This document shows, piece by piece, positions 26,497-35,058 of a stretch of 64,000 nucleotides of DNA. The stretch lies in contig JASGEI010000003.1 of NCBI GenBank assembly GCA_047606545.1, forward strand, positions 12,139 through 76,138, in the 5' to 3' direction. The translations under genes were made by a program, and so were the position numbers. This stretch comes from JASGDC01 sp047606545 (lineage in GTDB: Bacteria; Actinomycetota; Actinomycetes; Actinomycetales; Micrococcaceae). Every line of letters begins with the position of its first letter. The stretch's first letter is position 1. The notes under the pieces were generated by a model. It ran no database searches and was not told the DNA's origin. It was given only the letters and a program-made list of their open reading frames with translations.

Positions 26497-27579
26497 ATGG
26501 CAGCAAAAAAGACAAAAGTGGTTCCAGCTACTACCGAATCTCAGAAGCAAAAGGCTTTAGATAATTCACTAGCAAAAATTGAAAAGTCTTTTGGAAAAGG
26601 CGCAGTAATGCGTATGGGTGAGCGTACTCATGAAAACATCGAAGCAATCTCTACTGGTTCACCAGAGTTAGATATTGCATTAGGTATTGGTGGTATTCCA
26701 CGTGGTCGTGTGGTTGAGGTTTATGGTCCAGAGTCATCTGGTAAAACTACAGTTGCACTGCATGCAGTTGCTAGTGCGCAAAAAGAAGGTGGTATTGCAG
26801 CTTTCATTGACGCAGAGCATGCACTTGATCCAGAGTATGCTGCAAAGCTAGGTGTGGATATTGATTCACTATTGATTGCTCAGCCAGATACTGGTGAGCA
26901 AGCACTGCAGATTATGGATGAGTTGGTTGGCTCTGGAGCAATTGACATTATTGTAGTCGATTCAGTTGCAGCATTAGTGCCAAAAGCCGAAATTGATGGT
27001 GATATGGGTGATAGTCACGTAGGGTTACAGGCAAGGTTGATGTCACAAGCATTGCGTAAAATTACTGGTCGTCTTGCTCAAACCAACACTACTGCAATCT
27101 TCATTAATCAGTTACGTGAAAAGATTGGGGTATTCTTCGGAAGTCCCGAAACTACTACAGGTGGCAAGGCATTGAAGTTCTATGCTTCAGTCCGTATTGA
27201 TATCCGCCGTACTGGTGCTTTGAAAGATGGCGATAAGATTGTGGGTAACCGTACTAAAGCAAAAATTGTAAAAAACAAGGTAGCGCCACCATTTAAAATC
27301 GCCGAATTTGATCTACTTTATGGAGAGGGTATTTCTCGTGAAGGTGGACTGATTGATATGGGAGTCGAAAATAAGATTATTACTAAGTCTGGTGCATGGT
27401 TTACTTATGAAGGAGACCAGCTAGGTCAAGGTAAGGAAAAAGTACGTCGCTTCTTAAAAGATAACCCAGAGTTAGCTCACGAGATCGAAGATAAGATTAA
27501 GATTGCTACTGGTATTCTGGTAGACCCAAATGCTGAGGTAGAAGAAGCCCCAGTTGAGGAAGCAGAATTAACAGAGTAG
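26497..27579 (+). CDS. recA: Recombinase RecA
   Basis: ATP-dependent strand-exchange protein and LexA co-protease, 360 residues. Walker A is GPESSGKTTVALH, Walker B IIVVDSVAALVP, and the L2 region contains FINQLREKIGVFFGSPETTTGGKALKFYAS. The C-terminus is acidic as usual (EEAPVEEAELTE). No intein is present. Ribosome site GTGAGG precedes ATG by 5 bases. It has its own promoter with a LexA-type box about 120 bp upstream, and recX follows 7 bp downstream. Confidence 0.98.
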   Translation: MAAKKTKVVPATTESQKQKALDNSLAKIEKSFGKGAVMRMGERTHENIEAISTGSPELDIALGIGGIPRGRVVEVYGPESSGKTTVALHAVASAQKEGGIAAFIDAEHALDPEYAAKLGVDIDSLLIAQPDTGEQALQIMDELVGSGAIDIIVVDSVAALVPKAEIDGDMGDSHVGLQARLMSQALRKITGRLAQTNTTAIFINQLREKIGVFFGSPETTTGGKALKFYASVRIDIRRTGALKDGDKIVGNRTKAKIVKNKVAPPFKIAEFDLLYGEGISREGGLIDMGVENKIITKSGAWFTYEGDQLGQGKEKVRRFLKDNPELAHEIEDKIKIATGILVDPNAEVEEAPVEEAELTE

Positions 27580-27586
27580 TCTCATT

Positions 27587-28144
27587 ATGATTGATGAAAG
27601 TATTGTTACCCTCAAAGCTACACTTGATGATATCCAGAAAGATGGTGGTGAGGGTTACTTTGCCTCATTAGAGTCAGGAGAAGAAGCTAAAGCTAAACGA
27701 GTAGTAGTAAACTCGCTAAGTTATGCACCTAGGACTTATCATCAGCTAGAGCAAAAGTTAGCTGATAAAGAATTTTCTGAAGAAGTAATTACTAAGGTAT
27801 TACAAATTTTTGAAGATTCTGGGTTAATTAATGATGCTGAGTTTGCTAGACAATGGGTAATTAGTCGCAGTAAAACTAAGAAACTTGCTAGTGCTGCTTT
27901 ACGTAGAGAGTTGCGCCAAAAAGGAGTAGCCGATTACGATATTGAATCAGCACTTAGTGAGTTAAGTTTTGACGAGCAAAGATTAGCTGCTGAAGAACTT
28001 ATTGATAGTCGATTAAACCGAATGAGTGGTTTGAATCGTGAGAAAAAATTCCGTCGCTTAGTTTCATTGCTACAGCGTAAAGGATACCCATTGGATCTTA
28101 GCTTTGAAGTAGTTAATCGAGCAATTAAAATTAATATCAAATAG
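27587..28144 (+). CDS. recX: RecA regulator RecX
   Basis: Helical protein of 185 residues that binds RecA filaments and limits their activity. It has three tandem three-helix RecX repeats; visible signatures include LSYAPRTYHQLEQKLADKEF, FEDSGLINDAEFARQWV and SRSKTKKLASAALRRELRQK. Length is in the normal range. It lies 7 bp after recA and shares its promoter. Upstream DUF3046 and downstream miaB complete the standard actinobacterial neighbourhood. Confidence 0.95.
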   Translation: MIDESIVTLKATLDDIQKDGGEGYFASLESGEEAKAKRVVVNSLSYAPRTYHQLEQKLADKEFSEEVITKVLQIFEDSGLINDAEFARQWVISRSKTKKLASAALRRELRQKGVADYDIESALSELSFDEQRLAAEELIDSRLNRMSGLNREKKFRRLVSLLQRKGYPLDLSFEVVNRAIKINIK

Positions 28145-28232
28145 GTATTGCAGTTTTCATTACAACTAACTTAAACTTTAATTTAATGTTTAACATAAAA
28201 CTAACATTTATATGGAAGAGGAGATAAATCTT

Positions 28233-28514
28233 TTGTCGAACACAAAAGCTATTGACATGATTGTAAGCAGTGTGGAATCTGCTGGTTTAATCGAAGTGAC
28301 TGTAGAAAAGCAACCAAAGAGCACCGTACATACTTGCCATATCTATGGTAAGACCGTAAAAGATGCTAATCCAAATGCAGTGCGCCAGCGTATTGCAGCA
28401 CAGCTTAGCCAATATCGTTACCTGCTAGTTGATGATAATACCCCAGTTACTTTCTACTTAGTGATTAATGGAGTTACTAGCGAGTACACTGTTTCTGATA
28501 ACGTACCTGTTTAA
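28233..28514 (+). CDS. Conserved-looking small protein, unknown
   Basis: Protein of 93 residues from a TTG at 28233 placed about 9 bases after GAGGAG (28218-28223). An in-frame ATG at 28212 would add seven residues but lacks a ribosome site and would contain this one. The sequence is soluble and alternates beta and helix: residues near the start IDMIVSSVESAGLIEVTVE, then VHTCHIYGKT and TPVTFYLVINGV. No catalytic motif or known domain was recognised. It stands alone between recX and miaB, ending at a good terminator (28527-28555). Confidence 0.7.
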   Translation: MSNTKAIDMIVSSVESAGLIEVTVEKQPKSTVHTCHIYGKTVKDANPNAVRQRIAAQLSQYRYLLVDDNTPVTFYLVINGVTSEYTVSDNVPV

Positions 28515-28526
28515 GATTTCGTTATG

Positions 28527-28555
28527 AAAACCCCATGTAAATTACAGGGGTTTTT
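28527..28555 (+). terminator. Intrinsic terminator
   Basis: AAAACCCC-a-TGTAA-a-TTACA-GGGGTTTTT: a continuous stem with the T-run following. It ends the transcript of the 93-residue protein gene, 12 bp after its stop codon. Confidence 0.85.
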
Positions 28556-28568
28556 CTGTACTCACGTA

Positions 28569-28636
28569 TTAATGGCGTCTTTCCTTACAAATGTGTCTAA
28601 ATTATTGACTCCATTTGTAAGGAAAGACGCCATTAA
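28569..28636. repeat. 25-bp perfect hairpin (H3), not needed as terminator
   Basis: Arms 28569-28593 and 28612-28636 are exact complements (TTAATGGCGTCTTT... and reverse), loop of 18 nt with a further GTC/GAC pair. A normal terminator already stands just upstream, and no T-run follows. Part of its inner arm (CTTACAAATG) matches hairpin H4 at 56111-56176. Confidence 0.7.
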
Positions 28637-28704
28637 GCAATGTTAAGGTACGAATTAATACCTAAAAACATGGGTATCGTACGGTTAGCTGTTCTAGTTT
28701 TAGC

Positions 28705-28710
28705 TATAAT
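28705..28710 (+). promoter_or_regulatory. -10 box for leaderless miaB
   Basis: Consensus TATAAT, six bases (ATTTAA) before ATG 28717 and with no Shine-Dalgarno. The spacing fits transcription starting at the A of the start codon. Confidence 0.65.
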
Positions 28711-28716
28711 ATTTAA

Positions 28717-30207
28717 ATGACTGATTTGATGGAAGAAAAACAACGTAGCTATTTTGTTAAGACTTTGGGTTGCCAAATGAACGTTCATGACTCAGAACGT
28801 ATGGCAGGTCTACTTGAAGATGCTGGCTATGTTAAAGGCGAAGAAAATTCTGCTGATGTAGTAGTAATTAACACTTGTGCTGTACGTGAAAATGCTAGTA
28901 ACCGTCTTTATGGTAATCTGGGAATTTTGGCACAGGTTAAAGAGGAACGTCCTGATTTCCAAATTGCTGTTGGTGGCTGTTTAGCTCAAAAGGATCGCGA
29001 TAACATTGTAAAACGTGCTCCATGGGTCGATGCAGTGTTTGGTACTCATAATATTGGTGCGTTACCTGCGTTGCTTGAGCGTGCGCGTCATAACCAAGAA
29101 GCTGCGATAGAAATTAAAGAATCACTTGAAGTTTTTCCGTCTACATTACCTACAAAGCGTGACTCTTTCTCATCAGCTTGGGTATCTATTTCAGTTGGTT
29201 GTAACAACACTTGTACTTTCTGCATTGTGCCGTCATTGCGTGGTAAAGAGCGAGATCGTCGCCCAGGTGAAATTCTTTCTGAGATTAAAGCGCTTGTTGA
29301 AGATGGGGTAACCGAGGTTACTTTACTTGGGCAAAATGTTAACACTTATGGTGTGGAATTTGGCGATCGAGGTGCGTTCGCTAAGTTATTGCGTGCTTGT
29401 GGAGAAATTGAAGGTTTAGAACGAGTTCGTTTTACCAGTCCACATCCAGCGGCATTCACAGATGATGTGATTGACGCGATGGCGGAGACACCAAATGTGA
29501 TGCCACAGCTGCATATGCCACTTCAGTCTGGTTCAGATAAAGTTTTGAAAGATATGCGTCGCTCATATCGTACTAAGAAATTCTTTAACATCTTGGATAA
29601 AGTTCGGGAAAAAATCCCACATGCTGCAATTTCCACAGATATTATTGTCGGTTTCCCAGGCGAAACGGAAGAAGACTTCCAACAAACTTTAGATGTAGTG
29701 GCGAAGTCTCGATTTGCTACTGCATTTATGTTCCAGTATTCAATCCGTCCAGGTACGCCAGCTGCGCAAATGGAAGATCAGATTCCAAAGGAAGTAGTAC
29801 AGGAACGTTTCGAGCGGTTAAAGAAGCTTGCTGATGATATTATGCGTGAAGAAAACCAGAAACAGCTTGGTAAGACTGTAGAAGTTTTGGTGCAAGATCA
29901 TGCTGGACGTAAGTCTAAGGAAACTAATCGTTTAACTGGTCGTGCTAAAGATTTCCGTTTGGTGCATTTCTCAATTCCAGAAGGTGCAGAAAAACCACGT
30001 CCAGGTGATGTTGTAACGGTTCCAATTACTGAGGCTGCTTCATTCCATTTGATTTCAGACCCAAAACTTGAAGAGTATCAGTTACGGCGTACCCGTTCTG
30101 GTGATGCTTGGGACAGGGCACAGGCTGATTCTTGTGGTGCACCAACTCCAGCAAGTGCCAAAGGCAATGTGTCTTTGGGTATGCCTACGTTGCGTATCGG
30201 TACTTAA
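28717..30207 (+). CDS. miaB: tRNA methylthiotransferase MiaB
   Basis: Radical-SAM enzyme that turns i6A37 into ms2i6A37 in tRNAs reading UNN codons; MiaA, the preceding enzyme of the pathway, is encoded next. 496 residues: N-terminal UPF0004 domain with three cluster cysteines (TLGCQMN, NTCAVRE, VGGCLAQ), radical-SAM motif CNNTCTFC, IVGFPGETEEDF, and a C-terminal TRAM domain (about residues 385-450). The C-terminus extends about 40 residues past TRAM with no clear motif, as in many actinobacterial homologues. Start ATG 28717 is set by its -10 box and homology. Confidence 0.96.
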   Translation: MTDLMEEKQRSYFVKTLGCQMNVHDSERMAGLLEDAGYVKGEENSADVVVINTCAVRENASNRLYGNLGILAQVKEERPDFQIAVGGCLAQKDRDNIVKRAPWVDAVFGTHNIGALPALLERARHNQEAAIEIKESLEVFPSTLPTKRDSFSSAWVSISVGCNNTCTFCIVPSLRGKERDRRPGEILSEIKALVEDGVTEVTLLGQNVNTYGVEFGDRGAFAKLLRACGEIEGLERVRFTSPHPAAFTDDVIDAMAETPNVMPQLHMPLQSGSDKVLKDMRRSYRTKKFFNILDKVREKIPHAAISTDIIVGFPGETEEDFQQTLDVVAKSRFATAFMFQYSIRPGTPAAQMEDQIPKEVVQERFERLKKLADDIMREENQKQLGKTVEVLVQDHAGRKSKETNRLTGRAKDFRLVHFSIPEGAEKPRPGDVVTVPITEAASFHLISDPKLEEYQLRRTRSGDAWDRAQADSCGAPTPASAKGNVSLGMPTLRIGT

Positions 30208-30210
30208 GCA

Positions 30211-31098
30211 ATGTTAGAGCTAGGTGATTTAACTAATAAAGTTATCGCCGTTGTTGGTCCTACTGGTACTGGTAAATCAGATTTAGCTATTGAGTTTGCC
30301 AAAAAATATGATGGTCAGATTATCAATGCTGATTCCATGCAGTTTTATCGTGGTATGGATATTGGCACGGCAAAATTATCTTTACCAGAACGGCAAGGAA
30401 TTCCACATCATTTATTGGATATTCTAGATGTTACTGAAGAAGCCAGTGTACAAGAATTTCAAACAATTGCACGTAATAAAATTGTAAAAATCCAAAGTAA
30501 AGGAAAAGTGCCAATTTTGGTTGGTGGCTCTGGGCTTTATGTTCGTGCTGCTTTGGATAAATTAAAATTTCCAGCTACTGAACCTAAAGTTCGTAAAAAG
30601 TATGAACAACGGATTACTGCAGAAGGCAACGGCGCTTTACATAGGGAATTAGCTGAAAAAGATCCAGTTTCCGCAGCTAAGATTAAACTTAACGATGCCC
30701 GTCGTATTGTACGAGCTTTAGAAGTTTTTGAGTTAGAAGGCAGACCGTTTAGTGCATTTATGCCAAAACGAGAATATGAGTTTGAAACTATTCAAATTGG
30801 GCTTGAGTTAGAACGTGATGAGTTAAGAGAACGACTGGCTCAACGAGTTTATAAAATGTGGGACACAGGTTTAGTAAAGGAAGTTAAAAAACTTGAAAAA
30901 CAAGGTTTGCGGAAAGGTAAAACTGCCTCTAGAGCTATTGGTTACGCGCAAACTTTATCATATTTAGATGGCAAGATTGATAAAAAAGCAGCTCAGCAAG
31001 ACACCATTATTAAAACTAGACAGTTCGCTAAACGACAATTTACTTGGTTCAAACGAGACCCTAGAGTGCATTGGCTAGATGCAAATACTTTAAGGTAG
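30211..31098 (+). CDS. miaA: tRNA dimethylallyltransferase MiaA
   Basis: Transfers the isopentenyl group of DMAPP to A37 of tRNA, supplying the MiaB substrate. 295 residues. P-loop VVGPTGTGKSDLAIEFA, the tRNA/DMAPP-binding INADSMQFYRGMDIGTAK, GIPHHLLDIL, VGGSGLYVRAALD, and the C-terminal KTRQFAKRQFTWFK are all intact. It begins 3 bp after the miaB stop, so the two modification genes are cotranscribed. dapF follows after 10 bp. Confidence 0.97.
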   Translation: MLELGDLTNKVIAVVGPTGTGKSDLAIEFAKKYDGQIINADSMQFYRGMDIGTAKLSLPERQGIPHHLLDILDVTEEASVQEFQTIARNKIVKIQSKGKVPILVGGSGLYVRAALDKLKFPATEPKVRKKYEQRITAEGNGALHRELAEKDPVSAAKIKLNDARRIVRALEVFELEGRPFSAFMPKREYEFETIQIGLELERDELRERLAQRVYKMWDTGLVKEVKKLEKQGLRKGKTASRAIGYAQTLSYLDGKIDKKAAQQDTIIKTRQFAKRQFTWFKRDPRVHWLDANTLR

Positions 31099-31108
31099 GC
31101 TATTAAAT

Positions 31109-31990
31109 ATGGAAAATTTGGCAGGAATTGAATTCAGCAAAGGTCATGGAGCTGGTAATGACTTTGTCTTTATTGCAGATCCAGATAATGAGTTGACTTT
31201 GAGCAAAGATGAGATTGCGTATTTGTGTGAGCGGCATCGTGGTATTGGTGCTGATGGTCTAATTAAAGCAGTGAAAGCTAAAGCTGATAGTGGTGCAGAT
31301 TGGTTCATGGACTATTACAACGGTGATGGTACAGTCGCAGAGATGTGTGGTAATGGTGTGCGTGCCTATGCAAAATACCTAGAACATGCTGGATTATTTA
31401 CTCCCCAAAAAAATAAACCTTTTAATATTGCTACTCGTGCTGGTCTAAAACAAGTAATTAAAATTGAAGACGATATTTATTCTGTTGACTTAGGCCCATG
31501 GAAGTTACTTCACGAATCTGAAGCAGCCGAAGGTGGTATTGACTCAATGGTCAAGATTGAGGGTATTAAGGAGCCACGTGGTGCCCTTTCAATTGATATG
31601 GGTAATCCACACACTGTAGTTGCAGTGCAGAGTTTAACAGAGCTTAATACAGCCAACCTAGCAGTAATGCCAGATGTCCAACCTACACCTGAAAACGGAA
31701 CTAATATTGAATTAATTACTGCTGATGGACATGTCATGGAAGAAGGTCATGGCAAAATTTCTATGCGAGTTTTTGAACGAGGCGTAGGTGAAACTCTTGC
31801 CTGTGGCACTGGCATTGGAGCCGCTGCTGCAGCTACACGTTTCTGGATTGGGGAAGATGCACCACACCTTTGGGAAGTTCATGTGCCAGGTGGCGTACTT
31901 AATGTGGAATTCATTAAAGCAGATGATGGAAGTGAACACACAATTTTGATGGGTCCTGCCATCATCGTAAGTGACGGTAAGCTAGTATAA
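31109..31990 (+). CDS. dapF: Diaminopimelate epimerase
   Basis: Cofactor-independent epimerase converting LL- to meso-diaminopimelate for lysine and peptidoglycan. 293 residues. The two catalytic cysteines are Cys80 in MCGNGVRAY and Cys232 in ACGTGIGAAAAA, and FSKGHGAGNDFVFI begins the N-terminal lobe. It closes the dapB-dapA-dapF set spread across this conserved block; dapC is at 1328-2446. Ribosome site AAGGTAGG precedes ATG. A GrpB-like gene follows 5 bp later. Confidence 0.97.
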   Translation: MENLAGIEFSKGHGAGNDFVFIADPDNELTLSKDEIAYLCERHRGIGADGLIKAVKAKADSGADWFMDYYNGDGTVAEMCGNGVRAYAKYLEHAGLFTPQKNKPFNIATRAGLKQVIKIEDDIYSVDLGPWKLLHESEAAEGGIDSMVKIEGIKEPRGALSIDMGNPHTVVAVQSLTELNTANLAVMPDVQPTPENGTNIELITADGHVMEEGHGKISMRVFERGVGETLACGTGIGAAAAATRFWIGEDAPHLWEVHVPGGVLNVEFIKADDGSEHTILMGPAIIVSDGKLV

Positions 31991-31995
31991 AAGCT

Positions 31996-32568
31996 ATGAA
32001 TTCTAATGATAAACGGCTTGAAAAGGTAATAGTTTGCAAAGTCGTACCGCATAATGATCAAATAACTCTTAAAGAATATGATTCAAACTGGCCAAAATTA
32101 TTTGAGCGTGAAGCAAAGCGAATTAAATCTATCTTGGGCAAACAGGCCATTGAGATTGAACATGTTGGTTCTACTTCGGTACCAGGTTTAACAGCGAAAC
32201 CTATTATAGATATTTTGTTAGTGGTCCCAGACTCAGCAGATGAAGATGCTTATGTACCACCGCTTGAAAAAGCTGGATACATCTTAAAAATTCGTGAACC
32301 AGATTGGCTTGAGCATCGGCTTTTTAAAGGGCCAGATACTGATATAAATATGCATGTATTTACAGAAGGTGAGAGCGAAATTGAGCAGATGTTAGATTTT
32401 CGCAATCAGCTACGTAATCATCCTGAAGATCGACAGAAGTACGAAAGTGTAAAACGTAAGTTAGCACAAAAGAAGTGGCGTCATGTTCAGGATTATGCAG
32501 ATGCTAAAACTGAAATAATTCAGGAAATTAAAAAGAAAATTAGCTTGCGATATGAGTTACCGAGTTAA
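31996..32568 (+). CDS. GrpB/UPF0157 nucleotidyltransferase-like protein
   Basis: Protein of 190 residues in the GrpB (UPF0157) family of the nucleotidyltransferase superfamily. Signature TLKEYDSNWPKLFEREAKRIKSIL..., EIEHVGSTSVPGLTAKPIIDILLVV has the G-S-T-S and D-x-D-like positions of the fold. In other bacteria this domain can be fused to dephospho-CoA kinase; here it is free-standing. Function is unproven for the family. The first 20 residues before the domain are charged. Its 3' end overlaps the convergent RNase HI gene by 29 bp. Confidence 0.88.
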   Translation: MNSNDKRLEKVIVCKVVPHNDQITLKEYDSNWPKLFEREAKRIKSILGKQAIEIEHVGSTSVPGLTAKPIIDILLVVPDSADEDAYVPPLEKAGYILKIREPDWLEHRLFKGPDTDINMHVFTEGESEIEQMLDFRNQLRNHPEDRQKYESVKRKLAQKKWRHVQDYADAKTEIIQEIKKKISLRYELPS

Positions 32569-33625
32569 GTGCTAAAACAGCAGAATTTTCTTCATCCCAA
32601 ATTCGCAAAGCACTAATTGATCCAGCAGTTATATGTAACTTCCACATGATTTCATCACTAACATTAAGCACATCAGTGATTGCGACACGAATAACATTTG
32701 GATGAGTGATAATAACAATAGTCTTTTTGTTATTATCATGGATGATGTTGCTTAGTGCACGACGAATTCTAGTAGTGAATTCTTGAATGGTTTCTTCCGA
32801 ATCTTCATCTTTGAAAGTAACTTTGCTTTCCCAATCTTTTAAAGCATCTGGGGCAGTAGTTTTAATTTCTGCTAAGGTTTTACCATTCCATGATGTGAAG
32901 TTAGATTCTGCTAATTGTTTGTTAGTTTCTATGTTTAAGTTAAAGGTGTCTACAAAAGCTGCGGCAGTTTTTAAAGCAGCCTCATCAGGAGAGCTTACCA
33001 AAGTTTGTGGTTGCTGATTTAGGAAAGTTTTTAAAACAGTGGCAGTTTTTTGTGAAGTTTTAATATCTGCTACATTAACTAGCACCAGAGTAGTGGTATC
33101 AGATTTAATATCAGTAGTGGTCTTTGTTTCCGTATGGTTTGTAGTTTTTTCTATCGTGGAATCATCATGCCATTGTTCACCACGAGCATGAGCATCCATT
33201 GCTTCATTAGCCAAAGCATCAGCAATTTTATTTTCGGCGCGAGGCACCCAATGATAGCTAACTTTACGACCAAGAGTAAGGGTATTAGCCTTTGCTGCAA
33301 GCTTTTTCATGACTTCATGTTTTATTTTCCAACGTCCAGACATCTGCTCTACTACTAATTTTGAGTCCATGTAAACTTCAATTTGAGCAGTTGAATCAAT
33401 ATCTTGAGCCAGTTTTAATCCAGCAATTAGTCCTTGATATTCAGCAACATTGTTAGTGGTTTTACCAATATAAGCTGCTTTTTTAGCTAAAATTTCACCA
33501 GTCTTTGGATCTTTGACAGCAGTACCATATCCTGCAGGACCGGGATTTCCACGGGAGCCACCATCAGCTTCAATGCGTAAAACTCGGGTACTTTCTATTC
33601 CTAAAGTGTCAAATAAATCTGGCAT
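32540..33625 (-). CDS. RNase HI fused to a degenerate histidine-phosphatase domain
   Basis: 361 residues, the actinobacterial fusion known from Mycobacterium (Rv2228c). The N-terminal RNase HI (residues about 14-148), which removes RNA from RNA:DNA hybrids, has all four acidic residues: Asp21 (EADGGSRGNPG), Glu62 (NNVAEYQGL), Asp87 (MDSKLVVEQ) and Asp136. After a Thr/Lys-rich linker, the C-terminal domain (about 178-361) has the phosphatase fold but not its catalytic centre: the LVRHGET site reads LVNVADI (residues 182-188), and the conserved Glu of the WEG turn is Asn247. His308 in THPNVIRV is kept. RNase H activity is likely; phosphatase activity is not. Confidence 0.92.
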   Translation of the reverse strand: MPDLFDTLGIESTRVLRIEADGGSRGNPGPAGYGTAVKDPKTGEILAKKAAYIGKTTNNVAEYQGLIAGLKLAQDIDSTAQIEVYMDSKLVVEQMSGRWKIKHEVMKKLAAKANTLTLGRKVSYHWVPRAENKIADALANEAMDAHARGEQWHDDSTIEKTTNHTETKTTTDIKSDTTTLVLVNVADIKTSQKTATVLKTFLNQQPQTLVSSPDEAALKTAAAFVDTFNLNIETNKQLAESNFTSWNGKTLAEIKTTAPDALKDWESKVTFKDEDSEETIQEFTTRIRRALSNIIHDNNKKTIVIITHPNVIRVAITDVLNVSDEIMWKLHITAGSISALRIWDEENSAVLALNSVTHIAS

Positions 33626-34434
33626 TATTCCTCACTTTGCACTACGACAAAGTCCCAAGGATCAGAAGTAGTATCACTAACTTTTGTTTTATAACCTTCT
33701 TGTGCAAATTGCTCTGCCGCCGCAGGTAACCACAGGCTTTCACTTGCATAATGAGCAGTGTCTATAATGCAAAGTGGTGAATCTTGAGTGGCTTCTAGCG
33801 CAGGATGATGACGTAAATCACTAGTGACATAAACTTCGGCATTATTGGCACGTACCGCATCAAATAAGCTATCTCCAGCTCCACCACATACAGCGATACG
33901 AGTAATCTCTTGTTCAGGATTACCTGCAACACGGATACCAGTAACAGTAGCTGGTAATTCTTTAGCTAAGCGAGCTGCAAGATCTTTTAAAGAAGTTTTC
34001 TCTGGCAAATTTCCAACACGTCCTAGACCAAGTTCAGGAGTTTTTTCTTGTGGTATTAAAGGTTTAAATTCTTTAAGCCCACAAGCATAAGCTAACTGAT
34101 CGTTTACACCTTCATGTGCAGAATCTGCATTGGTATGAGCATTATATAGCGCGATATTGTTTTTAATTAAGCGATGGATTACCGAACCCTTGTAATTAGT
34201 GGCAGCTACATTAGTAGTGCCACCTAAGTAAAGCGGGTGGTGCGAAATAATTAGTTCAGCATCAATTTCCATAGCCTCGTCAATAACCTCATGTGTTGGA
34301 TCAACGCAGAATAGTACCGTAGAAATCTCGGCATTAGGTTCACCAGTGATGAGTCCAATAGAATCCCAACTTTCGGCAAGCTCTAATGGCCAAAGTTCTT
34401 CAGCCAAGGCAATAGTTTCTTTAAGCCTAGGCAT
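33625..34434 (-). CDS. Nif3-like dinuclear metal protein (YbgI/DUF34)
   Basis: 269-residue protein of the NIF3/DUF34 family, a toroidal hexamer with a dinuclear metal site. Metal ligands are seen in LIISHHPLYLGG (two His) and YNAHTNADSAHEG (His, Asp), and the C-terminal half has the last ligands in LCIIDTAHYASESLW. It has often been called a GTP cyclohydrolase I type 2, but that activity is not established for the family. Its stop overlaps the RNase HI start by one base. The zinc-ribbon gene that often separates these two in actinobacteria is absent. Confidence 0.9.
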   Translation of the reverse strand: MPRLKETIALAEELWPLELAESWDSIGLITGEPNAEISTVLFCVDPTHEVIDEAMEIDAELIISHHPLYLGGTTNVAATNYKGSVIHRLIKNNIALYNAHTNADSAHEGVNDQLAYACGLKEFKPLIPQEKTPELGLGRVGNLPEKTSLKDLAARLAKELPATVTGIRVAGNPEQEITRIAVCGGAGDSLFDAVRANNAEVYVTSDLRHHPALEATQDSPLCIIDTAHYASESLWLPAAAEQFAQEGYKTKVSDTTSDPWDFVVVQSEE

Positions 34435-34436
34435 TA

Positions 34437-35033
34437 TTACAAGCTCCGTACCATGCGGGTATGGGTAAGAATATTTTTATCTTCCACAAAGCCAGCAGCA
34501 CTGAAAATTTCTTGAGTCTCGATGTCATTAATCGGAATATCAGTATGGACACCAGCAACCCCGCGAGCCCACTGTTGATCGAGGCAGTGAGTCAGTAGTT
34601 TTTCCACTGAATCTCGATGGTCCAAACGTTTTCCAATTCGAATATCTACCTTTACTGGATAACGTTCTGCAAACTCAATTGTTGGTTGTTCGGGATTATG
34701 AATCATACCAATAATTGAACGTTCAAAATCTGTATAATTTGGTGAACTTTTAGGGTATTGTTCCTGTAAGACAGGCCACCAATTGCGATGAGCCCACGAA
34801 TCCATCTTCTTGATATTTTGGGTAATCGAGATATAAGCGTTAATTCCGTATTCATCCACAGCAACTAATGTTTGCGTAGGATCTTGGAAGATATAAGGTC
34901 CTACAAAAATATGACCATAAAGGTCAGGATTACGTATTGTATTCTTAATATTTCTGCCTTTCATGGCAGTTTTTAACGCAAGTCTATAGATGCCGGGGGT
35001 ATCTACTGGTTTGAACGGTCGCATTTGTGTCAT
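34437..35033 (-). CDS. GNAT-family acetyltransferase
   Basis: Protein of 198 residues with the layout of a GCN5-related acetyltransferase: N-terminal helices (DTPGIYRLALKTAMKG), a central strand GINAYISITQN, and the acetyl-CoA region around VEKLLTHCLDQQWARGVAGVHTDIPINDIETQEIFSAAGFV. The last part is the usual (N-A)xx(A)xxFYxxxGF equivalent, here IFSAAGF. The pyrophosphate-loop motif Q/RxxGxG/A is poorly kept, so acetyl-CoA binding is likely but not certain. Substrate unknown. It lies 2 bp upstream of nif3 in the same direction. Confidence 0.78.
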   Translation of the reverse strand: MTQMRPFKPVDTPGIYRLALKTAMKGRNIKNTIRNPDLYGHIFVGPYIFQDPTQTLVAVDEYGINAYISITQNIKKMDSWAHRNWWPVLQEQYPKSSPNYTDFERSIIGMIHNPEQPTIEFAERYPVKVDIRIGKRLDHRDSVEKLLTHCLDQQWARGVAGVHTDIPINDIETQEIFSAAGFVEDKNILTHTRMVRSL

Positions 35034-35058
35034 AAATATAATTTTACTGTGTTAGTCA

